NCBI GenBank assembly: GCA_016931575.1 | Contig: JAFGEO010000034.1 | Location: 1-64,000, forward strand | From: Bacteroidales bacterium | GTDB taxonomy: Bacteria; Bacteroidota; Bacteroidia; Bacteroidales; UBA10428 | Direction: 5' to 3' | Length of the DNA: 64,000 nucleotides | Shown here: piece by piece, positions 17,139-25,416 of the stretch | Position numbering within the stretch: position 1 is the stretch's first letter | How the letters are laid out: every line of letters starts with the position of its first letter | The notes under the pieces: model-generated | What the model was told of the DNA's origin: nothing | What the model saw: only the letters and a program-made list of their open reading frames with translations | Databases searched by the model: none | Translations under genes and position numbers: made by a program

Positions 17139-20123
17139 TTGTCGGTGGAACAGTCAAGAGAAAATATTGGTCCCAGCTTCGTAAATACAAACGATACCTC
17201 CTTTAACCTTTTGATGCAAAAGAGGATCAGGAAGGTCTTGGTAATCTGCAGCGCCTACGATTTTTACATGCTTGAGGAGGATGGCCGCATTGATGAACAC
17301 ATCTTTAATGAATACGTTTCCCTAAACCTGAGGTACCCCCCTGTTTTTATCCATGCCAGCTCGGCAAAAGAGGCCCTGACCTACCTTCGTGATGAGGATA
17401 TCGACCTGATCATCGAGATGCTGAGCATCGGAGATATCGATGCCTTCCAGCTGGCAAAAAAACTCAAGGAAAAATACCCTGAAATTCCAATTATCGTCCT
17501 GACCCATTTTTCCAGGGAAGTGTCTATACGCCTGCAAAACGAAGATCTTTCGGCTATTGACTATGTTTTCAGCTGGCTTGGAAACCCGGATATCTTCCTC
17601 GCCATCATCAAACTGATCGAGGATTCCATGAATGCGGAAAATGACATTCTGAGAGTTGGTGTGCAGACTATCCTCCTGGTCGAAGATTCAGTCAGGTACA
17701 TCTCTTCCTACCTTCCCTTCCTCTACAGAATAATACTTGAACAATCCAAGGAGTTCGTTAAGGAAGCCCTCAATGAGCACCAGCAAATGCTTCGAAGAAG
17801 GGGCCGCCCTAAAATATTGCTAGCCACCAACTACCGGGAGGCTCAAAAATGCTATGATAAATATAAAGGCTATTTCCTGGGAATAATCTCGGATGTAAGC
17901 TACAAGATCGGTCCGAATAAACGAGATACCAAAGCAAAAGCAGGCCTGAAATTCTGTAAATTTGTTAAGGCTCATGATGAGAACCTGCCCTTTCTCCTTC
18001 AGTCGTCCGACTCAGCAAACGAGGTTTTAGCAAACCAACTCAATATCGGATTCCTGAATAAATACTCCAAGAATCTCTCCAATGAGCTTCGAACATTCAT
18101 TCTTAAAAATTTCGGCTTTGGTGAATTTATCTTCCTGGATCCACGAACCCGGAAACCTGCTTTTACGGCGTCTGACCTGAGATCCTTCCAGGAATTGATC
18201 CTCTCTGTCCCCGACGACATCCTTGAATACCACACCCGGCGTGATGATTTTTCCAAGTGGCTGAATGCCCGAGCACTCTTTTCCATTGCACGCAGGTTTA
18301 AAGATGCGCATTATGACGATTTTACCAATCCAGATGATGTCAGAAAATACATCTACGAGAGCATCTCCTCTTTTCGCGAAAACAAGGCGCGCGGGGTAAT
18401 CGCAGAATTTAACCGCCAGAATTTCGATGAATACCTGTTTTTCTCACGTATCGGACAAGGCAGTTTGGGCGGAAAAGCACGTGGCCTCGCATTCATGTCG
18501 GGAGTCCTGAAAAAAGAAAATCTTGCGGAACGCTACCCGGGGATCCAAATTTCCATACCCCCAACTGTTGTTCTGAGTACGGATGTCTTCGATGATTTTA
18601 TGCGGTCGAATGATTTGTATAAGCAGGTAATAACTTCCCTTCCGGATGAAAAAGTGCTTGAACTTTTCATGCGGGGTGATTTCTCTCACAAAGTCAAAGA
18701 CGACCTTTACGGAATTGCCAGTATTGCTACAAAACCGATCGCTATACGCTCATCAAGCAAACTCGAAGATTCGCTTTTTCAACCCTTTGCCGGTATCTAT
18801 AACACCTACATGGTGCCTCCGCACAAGGATCCCCTGACCACCACGATCAAGATCGAGCAGGCTATAAAATCTGTTTATGCTTCGGTATATTTTCAACTCA
18901 GCCGGTCATACATGACAGCCACTTCAAACCTGATCGACGAAGAGAAAATGGGAATTATCATCCAGAGCGTTTGTGGTACCAACTACGGACGCTATTACTA
19001 CCCAACCCTTTCAGGAGTGGCCCGGTCCCTGAACTATTACCCTGTCGGTAAGGAGAAAACGGATGACGGCATAGTAAACCTGGCATATGGGCTGGGCAAG
19101 ACCATCGTGGAAGGAGGGGTTTCATTGAGATTCTCTCCCAAATACCCCAGGAATATCATTCAACTGGCATCACCTGCTCAGGCATTAAAAGAAACTCAAA
19201 AACGTTTTTATGCCATCGATACAGATGCCAGCCATTTTCATCCTGCAACCGACGATACGGTCAATCTGGTTCACCTGAACATAAAGGATGCTGAAAAAGA
19301 CGGATCATTTCGGTATGCTGCTTCCACCTTCGACCTGAATAATCAGTTGGTCCGGGATGGCCTTCAATACGAAGGAAAGCGTATCATTACCTTTTCCAAT
19401 ATTCTAAATCATGGAGCCTTCCCGCTTGCAGATATTGTTAAGGATTTGCTCAGCATTAGCAGCCGGGCCCTGAATCATCCCGTTGAAATTGAGTTTGCTG
19501 CCAATCTGGATACCCCGGAGAGTGACGATAAAATCTTCAATTATTTGCAGGTACGTCCCATTATCAACATAGACCGAAAGGAGCAATTGCAGCTGAACAC
19601 ACTTCCCGATGAAAAAATCATCCTCCGGTCAGACAAGGCCATGGGAAACGGATTTATCCATGGGGTCCGGGATTTTGTCTATGTTAAAACCCAGGACTTT
19701 AACCCATCGAATAATAAAGCAATTGCCGCTGAAATAGATACGCTGAACCGGAAAATGGAAGCTGCAAATCGCCAGTACATTCTAATAGGCCCCGGGCGCT
19801 GGGGATCAAGTGATCCCTGGCTGGGCATCCCTGTAAAATGGGTGAATATTTCAGGGGTCAGGGTACTGATCGAACTGGGCATCGATTCCTATAAGGTAGA
19901 CCCCAGTCAGGGCACCCACTTCTTCCATAACCTTACCAGCTTTGGGGTAGGTTACTTTACCATTGCACCCCACATCCGTGACGGGATCTTCAATAAATAT
20001 CTGCTGAATAACCTGCCCGCTGAATTCGAAACTGACTTTCTGAGACATGTCAGTTTCAGATCGGACCTGCTAATCAGCATCGACGGGCGGCATACAAGAG
20101 GCATTATAGCCTTGCCGGAGTGA
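17139..20123 (+). CDS. Double receiver-like/PEP-synthase ATP-grasp protein
   Basis: This 994-residue protein starts with two receiver-like folds. The first (about 30-160) has Glu93 where the phosphoacceptor Asp is expected; the second (about 224-340) keeps an Asp at 252 in GIISDVSY. Then comes a PEP-synthase/PPDK-type nucleotide-binding region with GGKARGL (444-450) and AIRSSSKLEDS (from 535). The phosphohistidine swivel and PEP-binding barrel of real PEP synthase are absent, so the reaction is unknown. There is no suitable ATG at the 5' end; TTG 17139 or GTG 17145 is likely, because an ATG at 17214 would remove the DTSFNLLMQ segment that I believe is conserved. It lies 132 bp after korB, so a link to 2-oxoacid or PEP metabolism is possible. 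Confidence 0.85.
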   Translation: MSVEQSRENIGPSFVNTNDTSFNLLMQKRIRKVLVICSAYDFYMLEEDGRIDEHIFNEYVSLNLRYPPVFIHASSAKEALTYLRDEDIDLIIEMLSIGDIDAFQLAKKLKEKYPEIPIIVLTHFSREVSIRLQNEDLSAIDYVFSWLGNPDIFLAIIKLIEDSMNAENDILRVGVQTILLVEDSVRYISSYLPFLYRIILEQSKEFVKEALNEHQQMLRRRGRPKILLATNYREAQKCYDKYKGYFLGIISDVSYKIGPNKRDTKAKAGLKFCKFVKAHDENLPFLLQSSDSANEVLANQLNIGFLNKYSKNLSNELRTFILKNFGFGEFIFLDPRTRKPAFTASDLRSFQELILSVPDDILEYHTRRDDFSKWLNARALFSIARRFKDAHYDDFTNPDDVRKYIYESISSFRENKARGVIAEFNRQNFDEYLFFSRIGQGSLGGKARGLAFMSGVLKKENLAERYPGIQISIPPTVVLSTDVFDDFMRSNDLYKQVITSLPDEKVLELFMRGDFSHKVKDDLYGIASIATKPIAIRSSSKLEDSLFQPFAGIYNTYMVPPHKDPLTTTIKIEQAIKSVYASVYFQLSRSYMTATSNLIDEEKMGIIIQSVCGTNYGRYYYPTLSGVARSLNYYPVGKEKTDDGIVNLAYGLGKTIVEGGVSLRFSPKYPRNIIQLASPAQALKETQKRFYAIDTDASHFHPATDDTVNLVHLNIKDAEKDGSFRYAASTFDLNNQLVRDGLQYEGKRIITFSNILNHGAFPLADIVKDLLSISSRALNHPVEIEFAANLDTPESDDKIFNYLQVRPIINIDRKEQLQLNTLPDEKIILRSDKAMGNGFIHGVRDFVYVKTQDFNPSNNKAIAAEIDTLNRKMEAANRQYILIGPGRWGSSDPWLGIPVKWVNISGVRVLIELGIDSYKVDPSQGTHFFHNLTSFGVGYFTIAPHIRDGIFNKYLLNNLPAEFETDFLRHVSFRSDLLISIDGRHTRGIIALPE

Positions 20124-20169
20124 TGAAGGAAGAAACATCCCCAGGAATACCCTCTGAAAAACTGATTTT

Positions 20170-22605
20170 CTAGTACAATGCGGGATACTTCACCGGGTCT
20201 GCTTCGTGCATTATCTGATAGATGGTGTCAAAAACATTTTCAGCATTCGGATTTGAGAAGTAATCACCGTCAGTTGCATAGGCAGGTCGATGTTCCATGG
20301 CTGTCAGTGTCTTTGGTTCCATGTCGAGGTAGCGATAAGCTTTCTGCTCTTCCAGAACCTTCTGCATCATGAAGGCCGTTGCCCCGCCGGGAACGTCTTC
20401 ATCGAAAAAGACAATGCGGTTGGTTTTCTTTACAGATGCCAGGATCATCTCGTTGAGGTCAAAGGGGAGCAGGGTCTGAACATCGATGAGTTCAACTTCA
20501 ATGTCGAAATCTTTCAGCTGCTTCACTGCGTCTTCTGCGATACGTACGCAGGAACCATAGGTAACCAGGGTAATATCATCCCCCTCCTCAAGAATTTCAG
20601 GCACACCTAATGGAATGGTGTATTCTCCCGGATTAATCGGTTTATACTCCTTAAGGCGATAGCCGATCAGGGGTTCTATCACCAGTCCGGGGTCCTTTCC
20701 CTTTAGAAGCGTGTTATAAAACCCTGCAGCCTGGGTCATATTTCTGGGTACACAAACAAAAACCCCTCGGATCGAATTAATGATCATGCTGAGTGGTGAG
20801 CCTGCATGCCAGATCCCTTCAAAACGGTGTCCCCGCGTACTTATAATAAGGGGGGCAGACTGCCGGCCGACAGTTCTCCAGTGCGTTGTGGCAAGGTCAT
20901 CACTTAGAGTTTGGAGGGCATAGAGCAGGTAATCGAAATACTGAATTTCAGCGATGGGTCTGAAACCTCTAAGAGCGAGACCGATCCCCTTCCCGATGAT
21001 AGACGTTTCCCGGATGCCGGTATCAAATACACGGTGGTCCCCATACTTCTCCTGAAGTCCGGCATAGGTCTGGTTAACCCCGCCTATCTTACCGACGTCT
21101 TCTCCAAAGGCCAGTAGCAGAGGATATTTTTCAAACAGCCTGTCAAAGTTTTCCTGAAGAATATCGCGTCCGGGGACCTCCTCTGCTTCATCCGGGAAAA
21201 CCGGGTTTACGGCTTCAACCAGTAGCGCAGAACTATCATTTTCCAGGTGGATATGGGCATTGTAATTTTCAAATTTCTCGGCAAAGCGTTCATCATACCA
21301 GCTGCCAAGCCTTTCCTGAAGGACCTCACGCTGTGGGCAATCTTTACAGATATAGCGTAGTATGCGCCTTGCCGCCGAGACGATGTCCTTCCGTATTGGA
21401 GCTTTAAGGTTCCGAAGGTTTCTGGCAATGACAGATACCTTATCCACCGCATCGTTATGACATACGCAACCCCGGTTCTCAATGATCCTCAGCAACTGAT
21501 CCCTTTCTGCCAGGATAGGAGTCTGAAATACCTCCCATGCCTCATCACGGGCTTTTAGAACATCTTCGGCAGCCTTTATCTCCAGCCGGTCCAGCTCATC
21601 TTCAGATGCTATCTGGCCATGCAGGATCCACTCCCGCATTTTACTCAGGCTGTCATGTTCTTCTTCCCACTTCAGTCGTGAAGCGGATTTGTACCTTTCA
21701 TGCGAACCGCTTGTTGAATGTCCCTGGGGCTGTGTGAGCTCATCGATGTGGAAAAGCACCGGGATATGTTCTTTCCGGCATCGGGCAACACCCTCCCTGA
21801 ATAGCTTGCACAGACCGGCATAGTCCCAGCCTTTACCACGATAGATCAGGATCCCGTTAGCATCACCTTCCTTCTTTTCAAATCCACTCAAAGCTTCGGA
21901 TATTGAGGATTTTACCGTCTGTATCTTTTTCTCCACAGAAATCCCATAGCCGTCATCCCACACTACCATAGCGATTGGTACCTGGAGGACAGCTGCCGCA
22001 TTCATCACTTCAAAGAAATGCCCCTCGGAGGTACTTGCATCACCTATTGTGCCGAAAGCTACTTCATTACCATGATTCGAAAATTCCGGATAGTGATTTA
22101 GTTCCTTATTCTCCCTGAACAGTTTAGAGGCTAAGCCCAACCCGAGCAACCTCGGCATCTGACCCCCGGTAGGGGATATATCTGAGGAGGAGTTTGGCTG
22201 ATCAGTCATACGAACCCAGTTCCCTTTTTCATCAATGTTGCGGGTGGCGAAATGGTTGTTAAAGGAACGGCCACCATTGGAAGGATTAAGTTTTGTGTCG
22301 GTTACTCCATACAGTTGGGTAAAAAACTCCGACATTGAAAACATCCCTGTTGCCAGCATGAAAGTCTGGTCGCGGTAGTACCCTGACCGCCAGTCGCCTT
22401 TACGGAATGTTTTTGCCAGGGCAAGCTGGGCAATTTCTTTGCCATCTCCGAAAATTCCAAATTTCGCCTTCCCGGTAAGGACTTCTTTTCGTCCAAGAAG
22501 GCTTAGTTGTCTGCTCTGGTTTGCCAATAAGTAATCATCAAGGACTTCTCTCACAAAATCCCTGAAACTAAGGGTATCCTGATAGGTTACTTTTTCTTCG
22601 GGCAT
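20170..22605 (-). CDS. 2-oxoacid dehydrogenase E1, fused α and β subunits
   Basis: This 811-residue protein joins an E1 α part (about 1-440) to an E1 β part (about 475-811). The α part has the thiamine-diphosphate region GTIGDASTSEGHFFEVMNAA (186-205) and WDDGYGIS (216-223). The β part has AFGEDVGKIGG, DTGIRETSIIGKGIGLA and the terminal transketolase-like VTYGSCVRIAEDAVKQL region. It is the decarboxylating component of a branched-chain or related 2-oxoacid dehydrogenase complex. No E2 or E3 gene is in the window. It is convergent with the upstream ferredoxin-linked group (46-bp gap), so the cell appears to own both ferredoxin- and lipoamide-linked routes. Substrate choice (branched-chain versus pyruvate) is not certain. 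Confidence 0.9.
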   Translation of the reverse strand: MPEEKVTYQDTLSFRDFVREVLDDYLLANQSRQLSLLGRKEVLTGKAKFGIFGDGKEIAQLALAKTFRKGDWRSGYYRDQTFMLATGMFSMSEFFTQLYGVTDTKLNPSNGGRSFNNHFATRNIDEKGNWVRMTDQPNSSSDISPTGGQMPRLLGLGLASKLFRENKELNHYPEFSNHGNEVAFGTIGDASTSEGHFFEVMNAAAVLQVPIAMVVWDDGYGISVEKKIQTVKSSISEALSGFEKKEGDANGILIYRGKGWDYAGLCKLFREGVARCRKEHIPVLFHIDELTQPQGHSTSGSHERYKSASRLKWEEEHDSLSKMREWILHGQIASEDELDRLEIKAAEDVLKARDEAWEVFQTPILAERDQLLRIIENRGCVCHNDAVDKVSVIARNLRNLKAPIRKDIVSAARRILRYICKDCPQREVLQERLGSWYDERFAEKFENYNAHIHLENDSSALLVEAVNPVFPDEAEEVPGRDILQENFDRLFEKYPLLLAFGEDVGKIGGVNQTYAGLQEKYGDHRVFDTGIRETSIIGKGIGLALRGFRPIAEIQYFDYLLYALQTLSDDLATTHWRTVGRQSAPLIISTRGHRFEGIWHAGSPLSMIINSIRGVFVCVPRNMTQAAGFYNTLLKGKDPGLVIEPLIGYRLKEYKPINPGEYTIPLGVPEILEEGDDITLVTYGSCVRIAEDAVKQLKDFDIEVELIDVQTLLPFDLNEMILASVKKTNRIVFFDEDVPGGATAFMMQKVLEEQKAYRYLDMEPKTLTAMEHRPAYATDGDYFSNPNAENVFDTIYQIMHEADPVKYPALY

Positions 22606-22754
22606 TTGTTTTTCTTCTAAAATACAACTTATCGGACTATTCCTGCAACATTCTAACAGCAGAGTGCTGAAATGGTTCTTTCAACTCAGGGTTTCCTTTC
22701 AGACGTAGTCCTGATTCATACCCCGATTCCCCAATAAAATAAAAAAGAAGTTAC

Positions 22755-22762
22755 TACCTTTG
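22755..22762 (+). promoter_or_regulatory. Candidate -7 box for the small membrane protein gene
   Basis: TACCTTTG is an exact TAnnTTTG match 17 nt before the ATG at 22780. No TTTG is visible at the -33 distance. Confidence 0.4.
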
Positions 22763-22779
22763 TATTCAAGAACATTATC

Positions 22780-23025
22780 ATGGAAACAATACTTTTAAGC
22801 ATAGCACTCGTTGCCTTTGCCTTTCTGGCTCTGGGAGTGGGTATTTTTTTCCTTCCAAAACGGAAATTCCCGGAAACTGAGGTGGGACATAATAAGAATA
22901 TGCGCGAATTGAACATCTCCTGTGCGAAATGTGATGAACGCCGCAAGTGGAATGAAGTGAAGAAGAAAAGGAGCTCTCAGATCATACCTGCTGAGTTAAA
23001 AATTGATCTGAGTCAGATAAAATAA
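22780..23025 (+). CDS. Small membrane-anchored CxxC protein, NqrM-like candidate
   Basis: This 81-residue protein has one N-terminal membrane helix (about 4-26), a basic stop (PKRK), then FPETEVGHNKNMRELNISCAKC and a charged tail. The layout (single helix, GIFF-K/R turn, a Leu-Asn-Ile-Ser-Cys segment, CxxC, CDxRRK) recalls NqrM (DUF539), the small protein needed to mature the iron site of Na+-NQR. It has only two of the cysteines usual in NqrM, so this is a hypothesis. A complete nqr operon lies 14 kb away. The short gene is supported by its own -7 box, a clean membrane topology and an isolated position in a divergent gap. Otherwise it is a conserved-looking protein of unknown function. Confidence 0.7.
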   Translation: METILLSIALVAFAFLALGVGIFFLPKRKFPETEVGHNKNMRELNISCAKCDERRKWNEVKKKRSSQIIPAELKIDLSQIK

Positions 23026-23071
23026 CTCTCCTTCCAAAGAGGATATTCAATTTCTACATTGTGGCACACAG

Positions 23072-23599
23072 TTACTCATTGGCCACTTTTTTATTTATCC
23101 GTATTCCTTCCCTCATTCCTGCAAAATCTTTTACAGAAGAAACTTCCCATTCTTCAGCATATGAAACAAGACCTGCTCTGACTGGATTCTCATGAATGTA
23201 CTTAAAACATAGTTGCGGGTATTGAATTTCCGGACTCACATTTGAAATTGAAGTGCCTGTCGTTGTATTGTAAAAAGACGGCGTAATTCCCCTTGTATTA
23301 TTAAGGCACTCTGACTTGGTTTTCTGCCTGAATAGTGATCCACAAGATCCCTCCTGAATAGTAACAGCCCGGGTGTAGGAAGCATGCATAATCCCGATTG
23401 AATCATGGAGGCTGATTTTCTTTTGGAATGGGCCGGGGGAGCATTTAGTGGGAGTGCGACTATAAGTCGCGCCCCCACTAAATGGCCCAACAGGATTAAC
23501 AACCAGCACTTCCTCATTGACTACAACCATCAAATGAAAGTGATTAGGCATGAGGCACCAGGCAAGAATATCAGCATAGGGAGTGACATGCCGGTTAAG
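23072..23599 (-). pseudogene. N-terminally truncated REP-associated tyrosine transposase (RAYT, Y1/HUH type)
   Basis: The open frame runs from just after an in-frame TAA (23600-23602) and contains LAWCLMPNHFHLMVVV, the HUH motif region of RAYT/TnpA-REP proteins, and near the end the family signature KYIHENPVRAGLVSYAEEWEVSS. About 40-60 N-terminal residues that the family normally has are missing. A REP-like palindrome (23442-23484) is read in frame through the middle, inserting about 14-19 foreign residues between two GPF tripeptides. An internal ATG at 23551 could start a 159-residue product but it would lack the first part of the fold. I therefore call it a decayed gene. It lies beside the terminator of the second SusC/SusD pair. 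Confidence 0.8.
23442..23484. repeat. REP-like palindrome inside the RAYT remnant
   Basis: Two 20-nt arms (23442-23461 and 23465-23484) form a hairpin with a 3-nt loop and two non-Watson-Crick positions. The arm shares 16 of 18 bases with the palindrome at 34182. GGGCC (23430-23434) and GGCCC (23484-23488) flank it and could extend the structure. RAYT proteins are known to act on such GC-rich palindromes. Confidence 0.75.
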
Positions 23600-23621
23600 T
23601 TAATACTCCTGCTCCCTTTAC

Positions 23622-23649
23622 AAAAAAAACCGGCCTGAAGCCGGTTTTT
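23622..23649 (-). terminator. Intrinsic terminator of the second SusC/SusD operon
   Basis: On the minus strand, ACCGGC-type arms (bases 23640-23649 pairing with 23625-23634) form a 10-bp stem with a 5-nt loop, followed by a run of T (A8 on the plus strand at 23622-23629). It lies 24 bp past the SusD stop. The A/T flanks make it potentially bidirectional. Confidence 0.8.
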
Positions 23650-23672
23650 ATATTTGAAGTGTAATACATTCA

Positions 23673-25397
23673 TTACAACCAATCTTCCCAACCCGGAGTC
23701 TGTTCCAGAACCCCTTCAGAAAGGTCAATTTCTGATTTTGGAATCGGGAGGAATCCACCGGTTTCAGGACGGTAAGTAACCGTGTAGGTTGTTTCAACAG
23801 CAACATCTTTAACCGGAATGTTATTCGCTGTCTGGAAGGCTTCTTCAACAATACCCCAACGGAGCAGGTCGAAATAGCGGAAACCTTCACCAAGTAACTC
23901 ATGGCGACGCTCAAGCTGGATATTCTCCAACGTTGAAGTAGCATCATCCAGTCCGGCACGGTTACGAACCATATTCAGGTATTCGTCACCCTTTGCTGTA
24001 TTCATATTCAACTCAGCAGCCATCAGCAGAACATCAGCGAAACGAACGATAATGTCATCCTGCATATTCCAAAGCTGCATGTTGTCCGGTGTGCCATATT
24101 CAATTAAGAAGATGCTACCAATACCTGTAGAGTGAAGTGCAGTGCTGTCATACACAGGCAGGTACTTTTTACACCACAGCCCTGTTTCATGCACCTGGTT
24201 GTCAGAACCCCAGATATATCCTTCAACAACCTCAGTTGTTGCTGGGTCATCAACCAGAGCAATTTCGCCTTCCTCTTCGACCGTCGCCACATTAATATTT
24301 AAGATCGAACCTTCACGACGTACATCACCTTCTTCAAAACTATCCCAAACCTGAGGATTCACTGGTCCTGCACCCCAGCCTTGACCAAAGGGAACATGTT
24401 CTTGTTGACGTAAGCCGGAATAAAGAACGTTTTGGTTAGAATAGCTCATCTGTTGTGACGGAGGGCTCCATCCGGCAAATGGGGAGTACTTGATCCCCCA
24501 AAGGATCTCAGGATTTCCGCCAGCATCATCATCTGCCCAATCGAGACCATTAACAGCAGCATAAGGGTAGCGCTCAACAGCCGAATAAGCCCAGTTATTC
24601 CTGAAATCATCGAGCAGTCGATACCCGCTGTTATCAATGCAATCATCCAGCCATCCGGCTACATCAGACTGAGTTACGGTACCTCCGTCAGGAAGTTGTA
24701 CATCATCTTTTTCATAATAACCGGTGTAGAACAGGAATGCACGAGCTGCAAGGGCCTCCGCTACCCATTTATTCACATGTCCGGAGCGAGCGATCGGTAT
24801 ACTCTGATACGGTGTAGAAGGCATAACTTCGATGGCAGTTTTGAGATCCTGCATAATCTGTCCGTACATTTCTTCCGGTGTTGCTCTTGGTAAATTTGCT
24901 GGTTCCGGTTCTGTCTTCAGAGGAACCGGACCGTAGAATTGTGATAACCTCAGGTAAAAGAATGCCCTGAGAATATAGGCCTCACCAAGTGCCTGATTCT
25001 TCGCATCTTCATCAGTATATTCAGCCTGATGAAAACGTTTCAGGATGAGGTTCGTCCTTAGGATACCTTCCCAGTTGGTCTCAAACAGATTCATGTAATA
25101 ATTCTGGTCAGGAGGCAGGGTAAATGCATCAGTACCATGGAATCCATCATCATTGGTACCACCGCCACCAAACTGATCATCTGACATCAGGTTGGCAACA
25201 ATAATAGGATTGTTATTACCTGCTTCAATTGGCACGGCAGCATATGCGCCCGTGAGGGCCTCTTCGATATCAGCCGGAGTTCTGTAGTAGCTCTCATCAG
25301 ATTTGTCGTATAAATTTTTCCTGTCCAGGAAATCTTCTACGCAGCTACTTGCCAGAAAAGCAATTGAAATTAAGCTTAGATATACTATTTTTTTCAT
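23673..25397 (-). CDS. SusD/RagB-like surface glycan-binding lipoprotein (second locus)
   Basis: This 574-residue lipoprotein has a signal ending in the lipobox ASSC (Cys19), followed by VEDFLDRKNLYDKSDESYY, the typical SusD start. It also has the helix pair QALGEAYILRAFFYLRLSQF with YGPVPL, and the C-terminal ERRHELLGEGFRYFDLLRWG and PIPKSEIDLSEG...QTPGW signatures. It should be the lid of the adjacent SusC barrel. The gene starts 19 bp after the SusC stop and ends before a strong terminator, so this is a two-gene operon with no enzyme. The substrate cannot be told from the sequence. Confidence 0.95.
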   Translation of the reverse strand: MKKIVYLSLISIAFLASSCVEDFLDRKNLYDKSDESYYRTPADIEEALTGAYAAVPIEAGNNNPIIVANLMSDDQFGGGGTNDDGFHGTDAFTLPPDQNYYMNLFETNWEGILRTNLILKRFHQAEYTDEDAKNQALGEAYILRAFFYLRLSQFYGPVPLKTEPEPANLPRATPEEMYGQIMQDLKTAIEVMPSTPYQSIPIARSGHVNKWVAEALAARAFLFYTGYYEKDDVQLPDGGTVTQSDVAGWLDDCIDNSGYRLLDDFRNNWAYSAVERYPYAAVNGLDWADDDAGGNPEILWGIKYSPFAGWSPPSQQMSYSNQNVLYSGLRQQEHVPFGQGWGAGPVNPQVWDSFEEGDVRREGSILNINVATVEEEGEIALVDDPATTEVVEGYIWGSDNQVHETGLWCKKYLPVYDSTALHSTGIGSIFLIEYGTPDNMQLWNMQDDIIVRFADVLLMAAELNMNTAKGDEYLNMVRNRAGLDDATSTLENIQLERRHELLGEGFRYFDLLRWGIVEEAFQTANNIPVKDVAVETTYTVTYRPETGGFLPIPKSEIDLSEGVLEQTPGWEDWL

Positions 25398-25416
25398 GAC
25401 TTATCTCTTTATTTTT

